Source: a virus
Direction: 5' to 3' (one strand)
DNA length: 44,894 nucleotides
Virus record (IMG/VR): IMGVR_UViG_3300043449_001385
Span: 1-44,894 of that record
This document shows positions 14,724 through 24,066 of the stretch, one piece after another. Position 1 is the first letter of the stretch. Each line of letters opens with the position of its first letter. The position numbers were made by a program, and so were the translations under genes. Below the pieces are notes generated by a model, which worked only from the letters and a program-made list of their open reading frames with translations, was not told where the DNA came from and did no database searches.

Positions 14724-14826
14724 ATTTCCCCCCACTGTTTACGCATCTCCCCGATTAAGTCCCCACTTCCAGAAAGTTGCGCTGTCTATTTTTTGAATAA
14801 AAAAACAATGATCTGAAAGTTTCCTA

Positions 14827-14860
14827 TTGTCAAATAGCAAGCAGACTTTTACTTTAATTC
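14827..14860 (+). promoter_or_regulatory. Candidate promoter of the rightward nuclease cassette
   Basis: TTGTCA (14827-14832) and TACTTT (14850-14855) are 17 bp apart. The 11-mer TACTTTAATTC is shared with the promoter-like element at 461. The start would fall near 14862-14866, leaving only about ten bases before ATG 14874 and no Shine-Dalgarno. Confidence 0.5.
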
Positions 14861-14873
14861 TATAGACAAACTT

Positions 14874-15086
14874 ATGAGAGCACCGAAGGAAGAAGTCCTC
14901 GAATGTATCAAGTGCGGGAAGCCTGATCTTAACGGCCTGTGTAAAGCGTGCCAGCAAGTGAAGTGTCGTATCTGCGGGAAGATATTTCGTCCGAACATTC
15001 ACAAGTGCCATGCAGGTAGAACGAAGTGCCCAAATTGTAGGAAAGCGAAAGGAAGCCATCACATTGGAAGCCCAGTTGAAGACTAA
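14874..15086 (+). CDS. Small zinc-ribbon protein
   Basis: The 70-aa product has CIKCG, CKAC, CRICG and CPNC pairs, enough for two zinc ribbons. No SD is visible before ATG 14874, and the predicted transcript start is about ten bases upstream. It is the first gene of an inverted three-gene cassette, with a nuclease four bases downstream. It probably binds nucleic acid or scaffolds a complex. Confidence 0.7.
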   Translation: MRAPKEEVLECIKCGKPDLNGLCKACQQVKCRICGKIFRPNIHKCHAGRTKCPNCRKAKGSHHIGSPVED

Positions 15087-15090
15087 GCGG

Positions 15091-15462
15091 ATGGGAACGA
15101 GGTCTTGTAAGGCGAAGGGGAGAAGGCTCTGTGCTGAAGTACGAAACGCCTTGATTGAAGCCTTTCCAGATAAACTCCAACCAGTAGATATCCTCGTTCC
15201 TGCGACAAGCGTTCCTGGACCTGATCTTTACCTTTCGCCGCGTGCTCGAGAATTACTTAATATGCAGTTTGAGTGTAAAAACCAGGAGAGGCTCAATATC
15301 CACGCTGCAACAGACCAAGCACAAGTTCATTGCAAGGGTGGGGAGATCCCTATTCTCTGCTACAGGCGCAACAGGGAAGAAGCCAAGATCGTCATTCCAT
15401 TGACAGCATTTATTTCACTTTTGAAAGACGCAAAGAGGAGCAAACATGAAACTGACTTATAA
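15091..15462 (+). CDS. PD-(D/E)XK nuclease, Holliday-junction-resolvase-like
   Basis: From ATG 15091 the 123-aa protein reads KAKGRRLCAEVRNALIEAF, GPDLYLSPRARELL, QFECKNQERLNIH and ATDQAQ. GPD followed by ECK is the metal-binding PD-(D/E)XK core, and this arrangement is common in small phage endonucleases resembling archaeal-type resolvases. A longer frame from 15010 overlaps the zinc gene by 76 bases and is rejected. It should cut branched or double-stranded DNA during recombination or packaging clean-up. Confidence 0.8.
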   Translation: MGTRSCKAKGRRLCAEVRNALIEAFPDKLQPVDILVPATSVPGPDLYLSPRARELLNMQFECKNQERLNIHAATDQAQVHCKGGEIPILCYRRNREEAKIVIPLTAFISLLKDAKRSKHETDL

Positions 15463-15835
15463 GCAGGTACTCACTACTCAGCTCGTGCAATTCATCGCAA
15501 GGCTTCAAAACACCAAGATGCCGATCAGGACCGCTTACTGGCTTCTTAAGCTTGCAAAGAAAATTGATACAGAAGTGTCCGAAGCGATGTTACTCTTTCA
15601 AAAACTCGGAGACAATTACGGCATCAAAGACGGTGAAGTGTATAAAATGCGCCCTGACGGAAAGCACGTAGTTCCTGAGGAGAAGGCAGAAGAGTACAAC
15701 CAGGAATTAGAAAAGTTTTTGAATATCGAGTTTGAAACAGGGATTGAAAAGCTCAAAGCCAGTGACTTGGAAGCCGCTCAAGTGTCTCCTGCGGAAATAA
15801 CATTACTTGAGATGATTGCAGAGCCACTGGCTTGA
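15446..15835 (+). CDS. Small conserved phage protein (DUF1617-like)
   Basis: The 129-aa protein starts MKLTYKQVLTTQLVQFIARL after AGAGGAG. It continues with a Leu/Lys-rich helix, a basic KMRPDGKHV stretch and NQELEKFLNIEFE. The pattern matches the small phage family often labelled DUF1617; its function is not known to me. It overlaps the nuclease end by 17 bases and ends 31 bases from the convergent late block. Confidence 0.65.
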   Translation: MKLTYKQVLTTQLVQFIARLQNTKMPIRTAYWLLKLAKKIDTEVSEAMLLFQKLGDNYGIKDGEVYKMRPDGKHVVPEEKAEEYNQELEKFLNIEFETGIEKLKASDLEAAQVSPAEITLLEMIAEPLA

Positions 15836-15866
15836 ACTAGGAAGGTTTGAGAGGCCAAGGAAGGCT

Positions 15867-16094
15867 TTATTCATCTCCCTCAGTATCATCCTTCATTGCT
15901 TCATCACGGGCTTTCTTAAGATCATCAATGGACTTAATCTTTTTATGACCGATGACCTTGCCCATCTTCGAGTGATGCTTTTGAATCTGAGCCATGAGCT
16001 TCTTGTTGGATTTAATCTCTTCTGCCTTCTCGAGATGATGCATCGCTTGTGATACGTCCATTTCAGGCATTTCCATCTTCATTTCTTTTTTCAT
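15867..16094 (-). CDS. Small charged late protein
   Basis: The 75-aa product is rich in Met, His, Lys and Glu, with an acidic end, and is predicted helical. It starts in an ATGA overlap with the large ejection-type protein. It is the last gene of the 29-kb late block and may be a small virion or assembly factor. No family recognised. Confidence 0.6.
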   Translation of the reverse strand: MKKEMKMEMPEMDVSQAMHHLEKAEEIKSNKKLMAQIQKHHSKMGKVIGHKKIKSIDDLKKARDEAMKDDTEGDE

Positions 16095-17884
16095 CTAAAG
16101 TTCTCCCAAGGTGATTTACCCACTTCCTGCGTACCGCCATAGATCAGTGCTTTAGCGAATTCAGGATCTTGCTTAATGAGATTTTCGAACCAGCGTGATG
16201 CTTTAATCGTGTTCTTAACCGTTGCTGGAGAGCCGAGAGTTGAGCCAATAAAGCCACCAGCGGTCCCTAAAGCATCTGCTGCAACTGAACTGCCCATCGC
16301 GCTACCCATAGTCTGACCGAGATCCCGACCAGCCAAAGTCAGAGGAAGCGTGCGGCTAGTAGAGGTAGATCCCCCGATGCTGATTGCCTGATTTGCAGGT
16401 TCTCCGAAGTAGTAGTGGAGTTGTGCGTCCTCGATAGCGTTTTTAATTCCTGCTTCGGGATAGGCTTTATCTAGGCGCATAGCTTGCTCGTACTGACCTG
16501 CATTCGTCTTACGGCCTAAGCCCAGGAGCTTCTTATAAACATCGCGATCGTTGCCAAATATATCATCCGCTATTTCTTTTTGATCCTGGAGATTAGTCCA
16601 AGTGGAGCGAGCTTTTTGAAATTCTGGATTGGCTTTATCCATCGCGACATTGATCTTCGTTCTAGCTTCAGCAAGTGGTCGATCGTAAGGCAATTCACCA
16701 GTACGAAAAGGACCAACATCAGCCATCTTTCGAAGATTACCCTCATCACGTAGGCGCTTAGTTACCTCAAGGGCATCTCTAGGCCTTAGTTTAGTATCAA
16801 GTGTTGCAGGGGCTTCTGACTTAGTGATAATGCCATCATCGCCAAGGGATAGTTTAGTCTCAGTCTTTCCGCTTGAATCTTTGAAGAATTTATCCCGAAT
16901 TGCTATTGCATCATTTAGTGCTTTTTTATTATCGGCATTGGGAACTCGCTCATACGCCGCTGCTGCCTCATCCACATAGTCATCCAAGACCTTCATCCCG
17001 CCTTTTACATCAACCGTACCGGGCATTCTATCAAGCACCTGATCGTACAGATTCATAGCCTTGGTTTGTGCGCGGTTCACAGCGTGAGCAACTTTCTTAG
17101 CCGTTTTTTCTCCAAACGAGAGGATGCCTTCGCCGGTCATTTTTTCGATTTTATCAAGTTTGTCTGGCAAGGCCTTAATGATATCGCTTCGAATCCCAGT
17201 AACGTGAGAGCCTACCCACGGGGCTAGATCCGACTTAACAACATTCCAACCAGCACTAGCGCCCTTTCCTATTACCGGGAGAGCTGTATTTAATCCCCCC
17301 TGAAGGGCAACTTCCTTCATATTTACGTCTTGAGGGATGCCAAAGTATTGACCTAGCTTTTGTCTCAATGCCTCCGTAGCAGCAGCGGCACCACCAGCGG
17401 CAATAGGACCAGCCTTCATAGCAGCACCAGTTACAGCACCACCGACTACATCCGAGGCAAGATCACCGGCATCAGCTAGAGTCTCCTTACCTTGAGGATT
17501 GACCCATTCCCCATTCACTAACTTATTGAGCAACATTCCTTGGGGAGTGAGGGAGGCTACCCCTTTAAGTGTGTCAAAATAACCATTATTAGCGTCGAGC
17601 TTGCGCCATTCTGAGTCACCCTTTTTACGGACTTGGATTTCTCCTCCGTAGTTTCTTGACTCAAGATCAGGGTGGTTCTCACCGAAGTAACCCATAACGG
17701 CTTCAGGGCTATTGGCGAGGTTCTTGGTGATTAGGCGATCTGCTACCGATACGTCCGGGCTTGATTCATTGGAGATAGGTTCTTCCTTTGTATTAAACTT
17801 GGAGTACTTTCTTTCCAGTTCATCAAGCCTTCTCAGTTCTTGCAGTTCAATACGTTCTTGCGGGGTAAGGCTACCGTTTGCCAT
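16091..17884 (-). CDS. Putative internal virion/ejection protein
   Basis: The 597-aa protein has an acidic coiled N-terminus and an Ala/Gly-rich hydrophobic stretch around residues 140-175 (DLASDVVGGAVTGAAMKAG). A long helical region and a second Gly/Ala-rich stretch follow near the C-terminus. Large helical proteins with such segments at the end of podovirus structural operons (P22 gp16/gp20, T7 gp15/gp16 positions) are ejected with the DNA to build a channel. The start overlaps the preceding gene by 14 bases. Assignment rests on position and composition. Confidence 0.65.
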   Translation of the reverse strand: MANGSLTPQERIELQELRRLDELERKYSKFNTKEEPISNESSPDVSVADRLITKNLANSPEAVMGYFGENHPDLESRNYGGEIQVRKKGDSEWRKLDANNGYFDTLKGVASLTPQGMLLNKLVNGEWVNPQGKETLADAGDLASDVVGGAVTGAAMKAGPIAAGGAAAATEALRQKLGQYFGIPQDVNMKEVALQGGLNTALPVIGKGASAGWNVVKSDLAPWVGSHVTGIRSDIIKALPDKLDKIEKMTGEGILSFGEKTAKKVAHAVNRAQTKAMNLYDQVLDRMPGTVDVKGGMKVLDDYVDEAAAAYERVPNADNKKALNDAIAIRDKFFKDSSGKTETKLSLGDDGIITKSEAPATLDTKLRPRDALEVTKRLRDEGNLRKMADVGPFRTGELPYDRPLAEARTKINVAMDKANPEFQKARSTWTNLQDQKEIADDIFGNDRDVYKKLLGLGRKTNAGQYEQAMRLDKAYPEAGIKNAIEDAQLHYYFGEPANQAISIGGSTSTSRTLPLTLAGRDLGQTMGSAMGSSVAADALGTAGGFIGSTLGSPATVKNTIKASRWFENLIKQDPEFAKALIYGGTQEVGKSPWENFR

Positions 17885-19130
17885 GTTTTGCCCTCAGTCT
17901 TTCGAGTTCAGACCTTTCATCAGAGGTTATGCCTTGTCCGTCTTCAGAAGATTGTGCAGATTGCCCTTGAGGTGTTTGGAGAGCGTTGACTTTACTGCTC
18001 ATTGTTTTTTTAAGAATCGGATTGCTGTACTCTCTTCCATACTCAATCTCTTTTGCTCGCCTAGCCATTGTTTGCGTGAAACCTTCTTCAAGTCGTCGCA
18101 AAGTATTGATGAGATATTCACGTTGTTTGGGTGACAGATATTCGCCTACATCACCATCAGTATAGTTCATAATTGCGACAAGATCGCCTCGCATACTCTT
18201 AGGGATTTGCATCTCAACTTCATGCCAACCAGCCGCGCCAGCACCGGAGAGAGCATTTGCAACACCGCGAGCCAATTCACCCGCAACTGCTTTATTAATG
18301 ACCGGCTGGGTTTCAAGTGTATGACGATCAATCTCAATCTGACCAAGCCGTTTATTCAAATTTAAAACTATCGGGTCTTTATCAATCTTATCGGCAACAC
18401 GTCCTGCTGCTTCATCCATTCGAATTCCAAGTCTTCTATTTGCGGCATCCAATTGCCCAGTCCTATAGGCATTGAGGTACTCAGCACTCGTTTCCTTGGA
18501 CTTTGCAGTGATCAGCGATTTTAACAGTTCCTCGTCGCTCTTAGAGATCCCACTTTCTGCTTTGGTGATTGCGTTCTTTGCGTCTACAACTGCCTTCTTT
18601 TGATTGAGGTGATCGTTATAGGCACCACGGTAGTTAGATCCAGTCGTCGTATCGACGTAAGCCAGCAAAGCCGTGAGAGGGTTATTCTGAGACTGCGCGT
18701 ACTGTTCTAATGCGTCTTTCTGCTCTTGAAGTGAGGCTCTTTCGGCAAGTTGGGATTTCTCGTGTTCGGATCTGAGCTGCTGATAGAGACTGGATAAAGA
18801 GAATGGATCTGCTGAGCCGCCTGATTGCTTTGCTGGTTGAGCTGATGCCAATTTCCTGTTTCCGCTTGGAGCAGGTTGAACCTTCTGGCCAGATAACCAA
18901 TTTACGAAGTCTGAACCTTGAGCAGTTTCACCTGAAGGCGTTTGAGGCGCTTGAGAGCTGTTATCGGTGACTAGGCTCATGGCATCGTTGGTTGTGTCAG
19001 GCTGAGACTGTTTGCCCTGTTGAGCGAGCAAGGCCATTAGCTTTTCTTCTTCAGAAGGTTCCCGAGAGCTAGGGTCATCAGCTAGGTTAAAGATCCCTTG
19101 TTGCTTCATCAGAGTGTAGGCATTAGGCAT
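17871..19130 (-). CDS. Putative ejection protein
   Basis: The 419-aa protein is Gln/Ser/Ala-rich. It has a low-complexity N-terminal third, a long helical middle (EQKDALEQYAQSQNN onward) and a more globular end containing GAAGWHEVEMQIP. It lies in the four-gene set after the adaptor, the place of ejection or internal proteins in P22-like phages. No lytic transglycosylase motif is visible. The next gene overlaps its end. Confidence 0.6.
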   Translation of the reverse strand: MPNAYTLMKQQGIFNLADDPSSREPSEEEKLMALLAQQGKQSQPDTTNDAMSLVTDNSSQAPQTPSGETAQGSDFVNWLSGQKVQPAPSGNRKLASAQPAKQSGGSADPFSLSSLYQQLRSEHEKSQLAERASLQEQKDALEQYAQSQNNPLTALLAYVDTTTGSNYRGAYNDHLNQKKAVVDAKNAITKAESGISKSDEELLKSLITAKSKETSAEYLNAYRTGQLDAANRRLGIRMDEAAGRVADKIDKDPIVLNLNKRLGQIEIDRHTLETQPVINKAVAGELARGVANALSGAGAAGWHEVEMQIPKSMRGDLVAIMNYTDGDVGEYLSPKQREYLINTLRRLEEGFTQTMARRAKEIEYGREYSNPILKKTMSSKVNALQTPQGQSAQSSEDGQGITSDERSELERLRAKHGKR

Positions 19131-19139
19131 AAGTCACCT

Positions 19140-19643
19140 TTAGAAGTTGTATCGACCCATCGTAAAGCGTGCCTGAGAGGTGTTCGGCATAATGGTTGAC
19201 CAAGGGCTATATCCGCTTGCTGCAAGTTTCATCGCTTCAGCAGAAGTATCGTTGCCAATACCCATTAACTCTTTGCCCATATCCTGCGAACCCAAGGAGT
19301 AGCTTTTGGCATTTTTAGCAGCTTCAACCGCACCATCAGCACCACCTTTTGCGCTCATCATTCCATAAGTGAGACCTGCACCACCGCCTTGAAGCATATT
19401 ATTTCCTAAAGAAGGCATGTTAGGCATTTGGTGTTGAATTCCAGACCAGCGGGAATACTTGTTAGCTTCATTGGCGCGTTCCGCTTGTGCAAGGGCTTGA
19501 GGTCGATCTAGGAATTGGTCTTTCGCACCACCGATGCCAGCACCAATCAATGCAGCGCCAAGAGGTCCACCAACCCCAGTTGCCATCAATGCACCACCAC
19601 CAGCCATTGCTCCAAGAGATGCAAGTTTGCTCCAGAGTCCCAT
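19140..19643 (-). CDS. Putative membrane-active ejection protein
   Basis: The 167-aa protein has a Gly/Ala-rich hydrophobic N-terminus, about residues 9-38 (LGAMAGGGALMATGVGGPLG), then a more polar Met/Ala-rich part. Short proteins with one glycine-rich hydrophobic hairpin at this place resemble the smallest ejection protein (T7 gp14/P22 gp7 role). GGGGGG lies close before the ATG. Confidence 0.6.
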   Translation of the reverse strand: MGLWSKLASLGAMAGGGALMATGVGGPLGAALIGAGIGGAKDQFLDRPQALAQAERANEANKYSRWSGIQHQMPNMPSLGNNMLQGGGAGLTYGMMSAKGGADGAVEAAKNAKSYSLGSQDMGKELMGIGNDTSAEAMKLAASGYSPWSTIMPNTSQARFTMGRYNF

Positions 19644-19644
19644 G

Positions 19645-20817
19645 TTACGCCCCCCTTACAGCCAAGTAATCTTCGTTGCTACACTCAGGCCAATACTTTT
19701 TAATGAGTTCAACCGTGGTTTTCACGTAGAGTTCATAGGCTTCTGGAATTTTCTCTTCCTTCGTAAGCTTGATGATCTCACGTACAAAATCGTAATTCTT
19801 TTCCCAGTCAGAGCCTTCCTTCTTCATTCGAGTTACAAGCTCATCGCAGTCATGGTGATAAAAGTAGGAAAGATCGTGATTGACCTTGTAGGAATACTTT
19901 CTCAGTTTCATGAGGGCTTTAAGGTCTGAGAAGCTGAGTTTTTCTTTCTTATCTGCCTCTGTACACAACCAGGAGCTATCATCTTTAGGCTTTGAGGCTT
20001 CGGCGGCTTTAACTGAACCCCATGCTTGAGTCTGCTGATTCCACATGTTCTGATCGTAATTGCGCTTGTTAGTGATCTCAGAAAGAGTGTTTCCGACATT
20101 AAACTGATCAGCACTCATCCTAGATGCTCTGTCACCTGATAATGCCTCATACCAAGCTTGAGCTTTTTTAAATTCTGGATTTAATGCGTTTACTTCCATG
20201 TCTGGGAGTTTGGAAAGAGCCTGAACACGTTGATTAGCATCATTGGCTTGAATCTGAAGCCTGTCAGTAAGTCCCTGTCTATTGATACCCTGTTTTTGAG
20301 CGTATCCCGAAAGCATGTTGGCTCGAGCAAGCCGTTCAGAAGCGCCAGAGTTAATCCCACCACGCATTGCCATCTGAGAACGTGCTTGAGCGGCTTGACC
20401 GGCTTGTGATGCTGCTGCGTCTTGAAGGGCTGTCTGCTGCTCTAATCCCTGCTTCTCAAGGAGCTTCTTAGCAAACTCACTATCGCCAGTAGAAAGCGCA
20501 TACTCTCTAAACTTTTCCAACCCCCGCTTATCGAGGTTAATCCCATCAAGTTTTTGAGTCAGCTCGGGAGTGAGGTTGTTTGAGGAGATTTGATACTGGC
20601 TTTTAATCTGACCTGTGGCCGGATCAATGAGTGACTCCCATTTTTTAGCGCGTGGAGCGCCCGGCATGATCTCAGGTTCATAGTTTGGATCTAAGGATTG
20701 GTTCAATTGGGTTTGAGCTGCTTTGGTTTGTGCCTCTTGTTCTGCCCTAGCTGCTTCATCTTCTCGCGCTCTTCTACGATCATTTTCATCGCCAAATCCA
20801 GCGTATCTATATGCCAT
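19645..20817 (-). CDS. Putative ejection/internal protein with C-terminal Cys domain
   Basis: The 390-aa protein has an N-terminal charged coil (DENDRRRAREDEAARAEQEA). A Gln/Ala-rich middle contains ARSQMAMRGGINSGASERLA, a segment I know from phage injection proteins. A compact C-terminal domain starts at SSWLCTEADKKEKLS, with FYHHDCDELV further on. AAGGGGT precedes the ATG. It follows the adaptor gene, consistent with an ejection protein. Confidence 0.6.
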   Translation of the reverse strand: MAYRYAGFGDENDRRRAREDEAARAEQEAQTKAAQTQLNQSLDPNYEPEIMPGAPRAKKWESLIDPATGQIKSQYQISSNNLTPELTQKLDGINLDKRGLEKFREYALSTGDSEFAKKLLEKQGLEQQTALQDAAASQAGQAAQARSQMAMRGGINSGASERLARANMLSGYAQKQGINRQGLTDRLQIQANDANQRVQALSKLPDMEVNALNPEFKKAQAWYEALSGDRASRMSADQFNVGNTLSEITNKRNYDQNMWNQQTQAWGSVKAAEASKPKDDSSWLCTEADKKEKLSFSDLKALMKLRKYSYKVNHDLSYFYHHDCDELVTRMKKEGSDWEKNYDFVREIIKLTKEEKIPEAYELYVKTTVELIKKYWPECSNEDYLAVRGA

Positions 20818-20828
20818 GCTCTACCCCT

Positions 20829-21518
20829 TTAGGAATGGTTCACGTAGTGTTCAAAATAAGTGTCGTAGTCAGCTTCCTCAGATACCTGATTTGCAAGAGT
20901 ATCAAGCATGAGGTTACGAGCCGTTTGAATCTCAGCCATCGCGTCAGGGGGGATTGCTCCTAAATTCTCTTTAGCCCTACACTTAGCCTTCACCGATGCT
21001 TCGAGGAACATGTCAAACTCAGGTACTTCAATAATGCTCGAGTCGTCAGTTACGCGCTTAACCTGCCTGATGTACCAGATTGTGAATTGCGGAGAGCCGG
21101 ATCTAGCAGCAGGTGCAATCAGCATTTTTGGAGTGGTCTGATTTAAGACGATGAACTGATATTCGTCAGCAGGATGAGCATTCAATATTCTTTCGAACCG
21201 ATCTTTCCTGTGAGTGTGATGATACTGCTTCACTTTGTAGGTCAATCCATCAGGCTCTTTGCAGATAATGGAGACTACTTTATTAGCGTAGATATCACTG
21301 GGGAAGTCGATCGTCGTTTGCCCTTCAATGAGAGTCAGAGTCGTCGAGGAGAGAAAATACTGATCTTCAATCTGAAGCCTATGTAATTCTGCCTCTGCTT
21401 CACTGATTGCATCGTTGCAATAGGCTAATAACTCTTCGTAGGTGATGAAATTCTCACCCCGTAAATCCAGTTGCGCTTCAATCTTATTTCTCAAGTCACC
21501 GAAGGTATAAGTTTTCAT
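20829..21518 (-). CDS. Head-tail adaptor protein
   Basis: The 229-aa protein starts TFGDLRNKIEAQLDLRGENFITYEELLAYCNDAISEAEAEL. It continues with a beta hairpin (TTIDFPSD) and a C-terminal helix rich in Ala/Glu. That is the layout of podovirus adaptor/gatekeeper proteins (P22 gp4/T7 gp11-like), which dock under the portal. Its start overlaps the preceding gene by ATGA, and the nozzle-like gene lies just upstream. Confidence 0.7.
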   Translation of the reverse strand: MKTYTFGDLRNKIEAQLDLRGENFITYEELLAYCNDAISEAEAELHRLQIEDQYFLSSTTLTLIEGQTTIDFPSDIYANKVVSIICKEPDGLTYKVKQYHHTHRKDRFERILNAHPADEYQFIVLNQTTPKMLIAPAARSGSPQFTIWYIRQVKRVTDDSSIIEVPEFDMFLEASVKAKCRAKENLGAIPPDAMAEIQTARNLMLDTLANQVSEEADYDTYFEHYVNHS

Positions 21519-21826
21519 GCGTATGCTCCAATAAAACCTCTAACTACGCATGGCCCCGTAGCCGTTAGGTCGAGAAATTGCCTGTCACTATTATACCAGT
21601 TGATAAAGATTGATCCAGTGCCAGATAAATAACTCATGATGAAGTCCTTCGGAACGAAACCTAAATTGTGATTGTAGCGAAATGACTCAACAGGTTTGTC
21701 GAATGTAAATTCAATGTACTTCCAGTTTCCTTTGAGAATGCTTTGGTCGTTAACGAAGTTGAGCAGTGTCTTGAGTGCTTCTCGAGTGGGCTTATCGGTA
21801 ATGAGGTGAAGCTTAAGGTCGATCAC
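21515..21826 (-). CDS. Small conserved tail-assembly protein
   Basis: The 103-aa beta-rich protein has GNWKYIEFTFDKPVESFRYNHNLGFVPKDFI and ends GPCVVRGFIGAY. I recognise this small protein from podophage tail modules, where its role is undefined. It overlaps both neighbours by four bases. Confidence 0.65.
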   Translation of the reverse strand: MIDLKLHLITDKPTREALKTLLNFVNDQSILKGNWKYIEFTFDKPVESFRYNHNLGFVPKDFIMSYLSGTGSIFINWYNSDRQFLDLTATGPCVVRGFIGAYA

Positions 21827-24066
21827 TTGTTAGCCCCTGTATATCCATCAAATGCTTTGTGTGTCGGGCTGATCAACCCGTATTGCATGACGTAGCTGAC
21901 TAGGTGAAGTCTTTCATTCCTTGGAATACCCTTGATGATCCATTCTTTATTTGTTCCAGGCAGTAGGTCTGATTGCTTGTTTGTGAGAATGGTGTCGTCG
22001 GTGCGGCTCGTGATCGTAAAAGCCTTCTGATAGTTGTCATCATTGAAGTAAATCTGCATCCCAACGCAGTCTAAAGGCCACATGGAATTAGGGTTATTTA
22101 AATGGATCGCATTGCCAATGAGACTAGCCTTACCACCAGCATCAGAGTTGGAGATCGTCACTTCGGCATTCGTCAGCTCAATCTGCTTGTAGTTTAGTCT
22201 GAGGTTAAAGGCTGGAAACCTACGCTTCTCTTCAATGATCCCGTCGAAGTCCCAAATGAGCCTGTTATCTCCCCAGATGGAACTCACATCGAAACCCCAA
22301 ATCATGTTGCCTTTGAAGTTGATCGGAATGAGTATCTTGCTCTCGAGGTTCTGATCGTTAATGGAGCGTAAGCCAAGTGAGATATTAGTTAGGTTTTTAC
22401 ACGTGACGAGAATCCTACTTACAAACTTTTTGGTCGCAGATGTTCCGAAGTTGTGGTGGATGGATCTGAATGTCCAGGGAATAGCTTGAGTCGTCCAATT
22501 AGCTACAGGGATAGTGAGGTCAATAGTGGGATCGTTAAGCAGGTTATCCTTATGGATCAGAACAAAGCCGTTTCGATCGCCACGGTAAAAATCATTATTG
22601 AAGAATGTGATCGCAGTAGGAGAGAAGGAGTTGCCGCCAGAGAGAGTAGTAAAGCTTGAAGTCGAACTCAACCCCCAGCGCAAATCGAGAACCAGGCAGC
22701 TATCGCAGTCAGTGGATGAAGTAGATTCTTTTTGAACGGACCAGTAAACGCGATTTCCGACCTTATCATATGCACCGTGAATCACTTCTTTTTGGCGCGT
22801 GGTCTCAATCATGGCTGAGTAGCGTTCTTGAAGGTCGTCGTTAATTCTGAGAACCCTGTAACCGTCAGTCGTGTAAATCCCATCTACCCCAAACCAGACT
22901 AAACCAGCATTGATTTGAACGATGGAGTTATTAGATACGCATCCGGCGCTGTCAGAGATCTTGATAACAGCAATGTCACCGCTTCCAATCTCATCAATGA
23001 TCCCGTCCACTCGCCATACCTTCGATTTACCGAAGATAATAGGAATACCATTGACCGAGTTGATACCTGTGATCTTTTCATCGAATTGTCGATAGCTACT
23101 CGCAGGAACCGAGTCAAAGTCTCCTGGAACGGATTGATATACTTTATTATCTACGGCGTAATAGGCGATACCGTTAGTGATATGGCAGATAGTCGCATTC
23201 GCAGGTGGTGGATCATTATCGAATACATCGCCAGTAGTGTAGATGACTGGGTTATTGAGGATTTGGCTATCGGTTTTATTGTCTGAGAAATTAGTCTGGT
23301 TGTAGGACTTCTCGCCAATCTCAAAAAGCGTAGTTCCACCGTTAATCGTTCTAAAGATCACTAGCTTGATGTTGGCGTTATCGTAGTTGTTAGTATCGTT
23401 TTCAGGGATGAACGGGATATTGGTGATCTGAACCGCATTAACACTTGGATCTGCGATATTTTCTTTAATGACAACAGTGGTCGGTCCCCAATCCTCATAC
23501 GTAACATCGTCAATGTGGTAGGTGCGCTTATAGGCAAAGGCGTAGATGTAGTTATTAGCTCCCGCTGTTCCTGTAATGGTCGGAGTCGAAGATAGTCCAG
23601 GTAATCCAGCAGTGAGGCATCTCCATTGACCTTGGTGTTTGAAGATCTTTACAGGCTTGTTATTTGAGTTTGAGCAGACAAGGATATGCCTATTCCACTG
23701 GCTAAAGCTAATGACAGTAGTTGCTAGAGCATCCTTAAAGGCGTGGTTATCAGTTGGAGTTGTTGCCGTTTGATAATTGCCTGAAACATCCCTCGAGTAG
23801 AAGTTCTTACCGGCAAAGACCACAAGAGAGTCATCAGAGTCGTAATTGATTAGAGCGCCAATGCGGTAGTAGCTCAAAGAAGGGATCAAGGCCTTTGTCG
23901 GGTCATTAGTATCAAGCTTTGAGCCTGGGCGACCTTCTAACTGCCTGGATGGAGTAATGAGCAGGTTATCACACTCGGAGAACTTATTGCTTGTGCTTCC
24001 GATATCGTTATCAGTGATACCACCAGAGAAGTCTGTCTGCTCGAGTACCTGCTGATCAATGGACAT
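21823..24066 (-). CDS. Tail nozzle/stabilisation-type protein
   Basis: The 747-aa protein opens with DFSGGITDNDIGSTSNKFSECDNLLITPSRQLEGRPGS, typical of podophage tail-tube proteins that form the nozzle under the adaptor (P22 gp10/T7 gp12 type). The rest is beta-rich with many short repeats such as SYYRIGALINYDSDDSLVVF and VDGIYTTDG, compatible with a propeller-like platform. Its neighbours are the adaptor and a small tail protein. Exact family assignment needs a profile search. Confidence 0.7.
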   Translation of the reverse strand: MSIDQQVLEQTDFSGGITDNDIGSTSNKFSECDNLLITPSRQLEGRPGSKLDTNDPTKALIPSLSYYRIGALINYDSDDSLVVFAGKNFYSRDVSGNYQTATTPTDNHAFKDALATTVISFSQWNRHILVCSNSNNKPVKIFKHQGQWRCLTAGLPGLSSTPTITGTAGANNYIYAFAYKRTYHIDDVTYEDWGPTTVVIKENIADPSVNAVQITNIPFIPENDTNNYDNANIKLVIFRTINGGTTLFEIGEKSYNQTNFSDNKTDSQILNNPVIYTTGDVFDNDPPPANATICHITNGIAYYAVDNKVYQSVPGDFDSVPASSYRQFDEKITGINSVNGIPIIFGKSKVWRVDGIIDEIGSGDIAVIKISDSAGCVSNNSIVQINAGLVWFGVDGIYTTDGYRVLRINDDLQERYSAMIETTRQKEVIHGAYDKVGNRVYWSVQKESTSSTDCDSCLVLDLRWGLSSTSSFTTLSGGNSFSPTAITFFNNDFYRGDRNGFVLIHKDNLLNDPTIDLTIPVANWTTQAIPWTFRSIHHNFGTSATKKFVSRILVTCKNLTNISLGLRSINDQNLESKILIPINFKGNMIWGFDVSSIWGDNRLIWDFDGIIEEKRRFPAFNLRLNYKQIELTNAEVTISNSDAGGKASLIGNAIHLNNPNSMWPLDCVGMQIYFNDDNYQKAFTITSRTDDTILTNKQSDLLPGTNKEWIIKGIPRNERLHLVSYVMQYGLISPTHKAFDGYTGANK

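Noticed and set aside
14739-15062. Frame on - opposite the zinc-ribbon gene
   Set aside because: It is antisense to the better supported + gene with paired CxxC motifs and overlaps the promoter-like element.
15010-15090. N-terminal extension of the nuclease
   Set aside because: It overlaps the zinc-ribbon gene by 76 bases, and the conserved region begins after ATG 15091.
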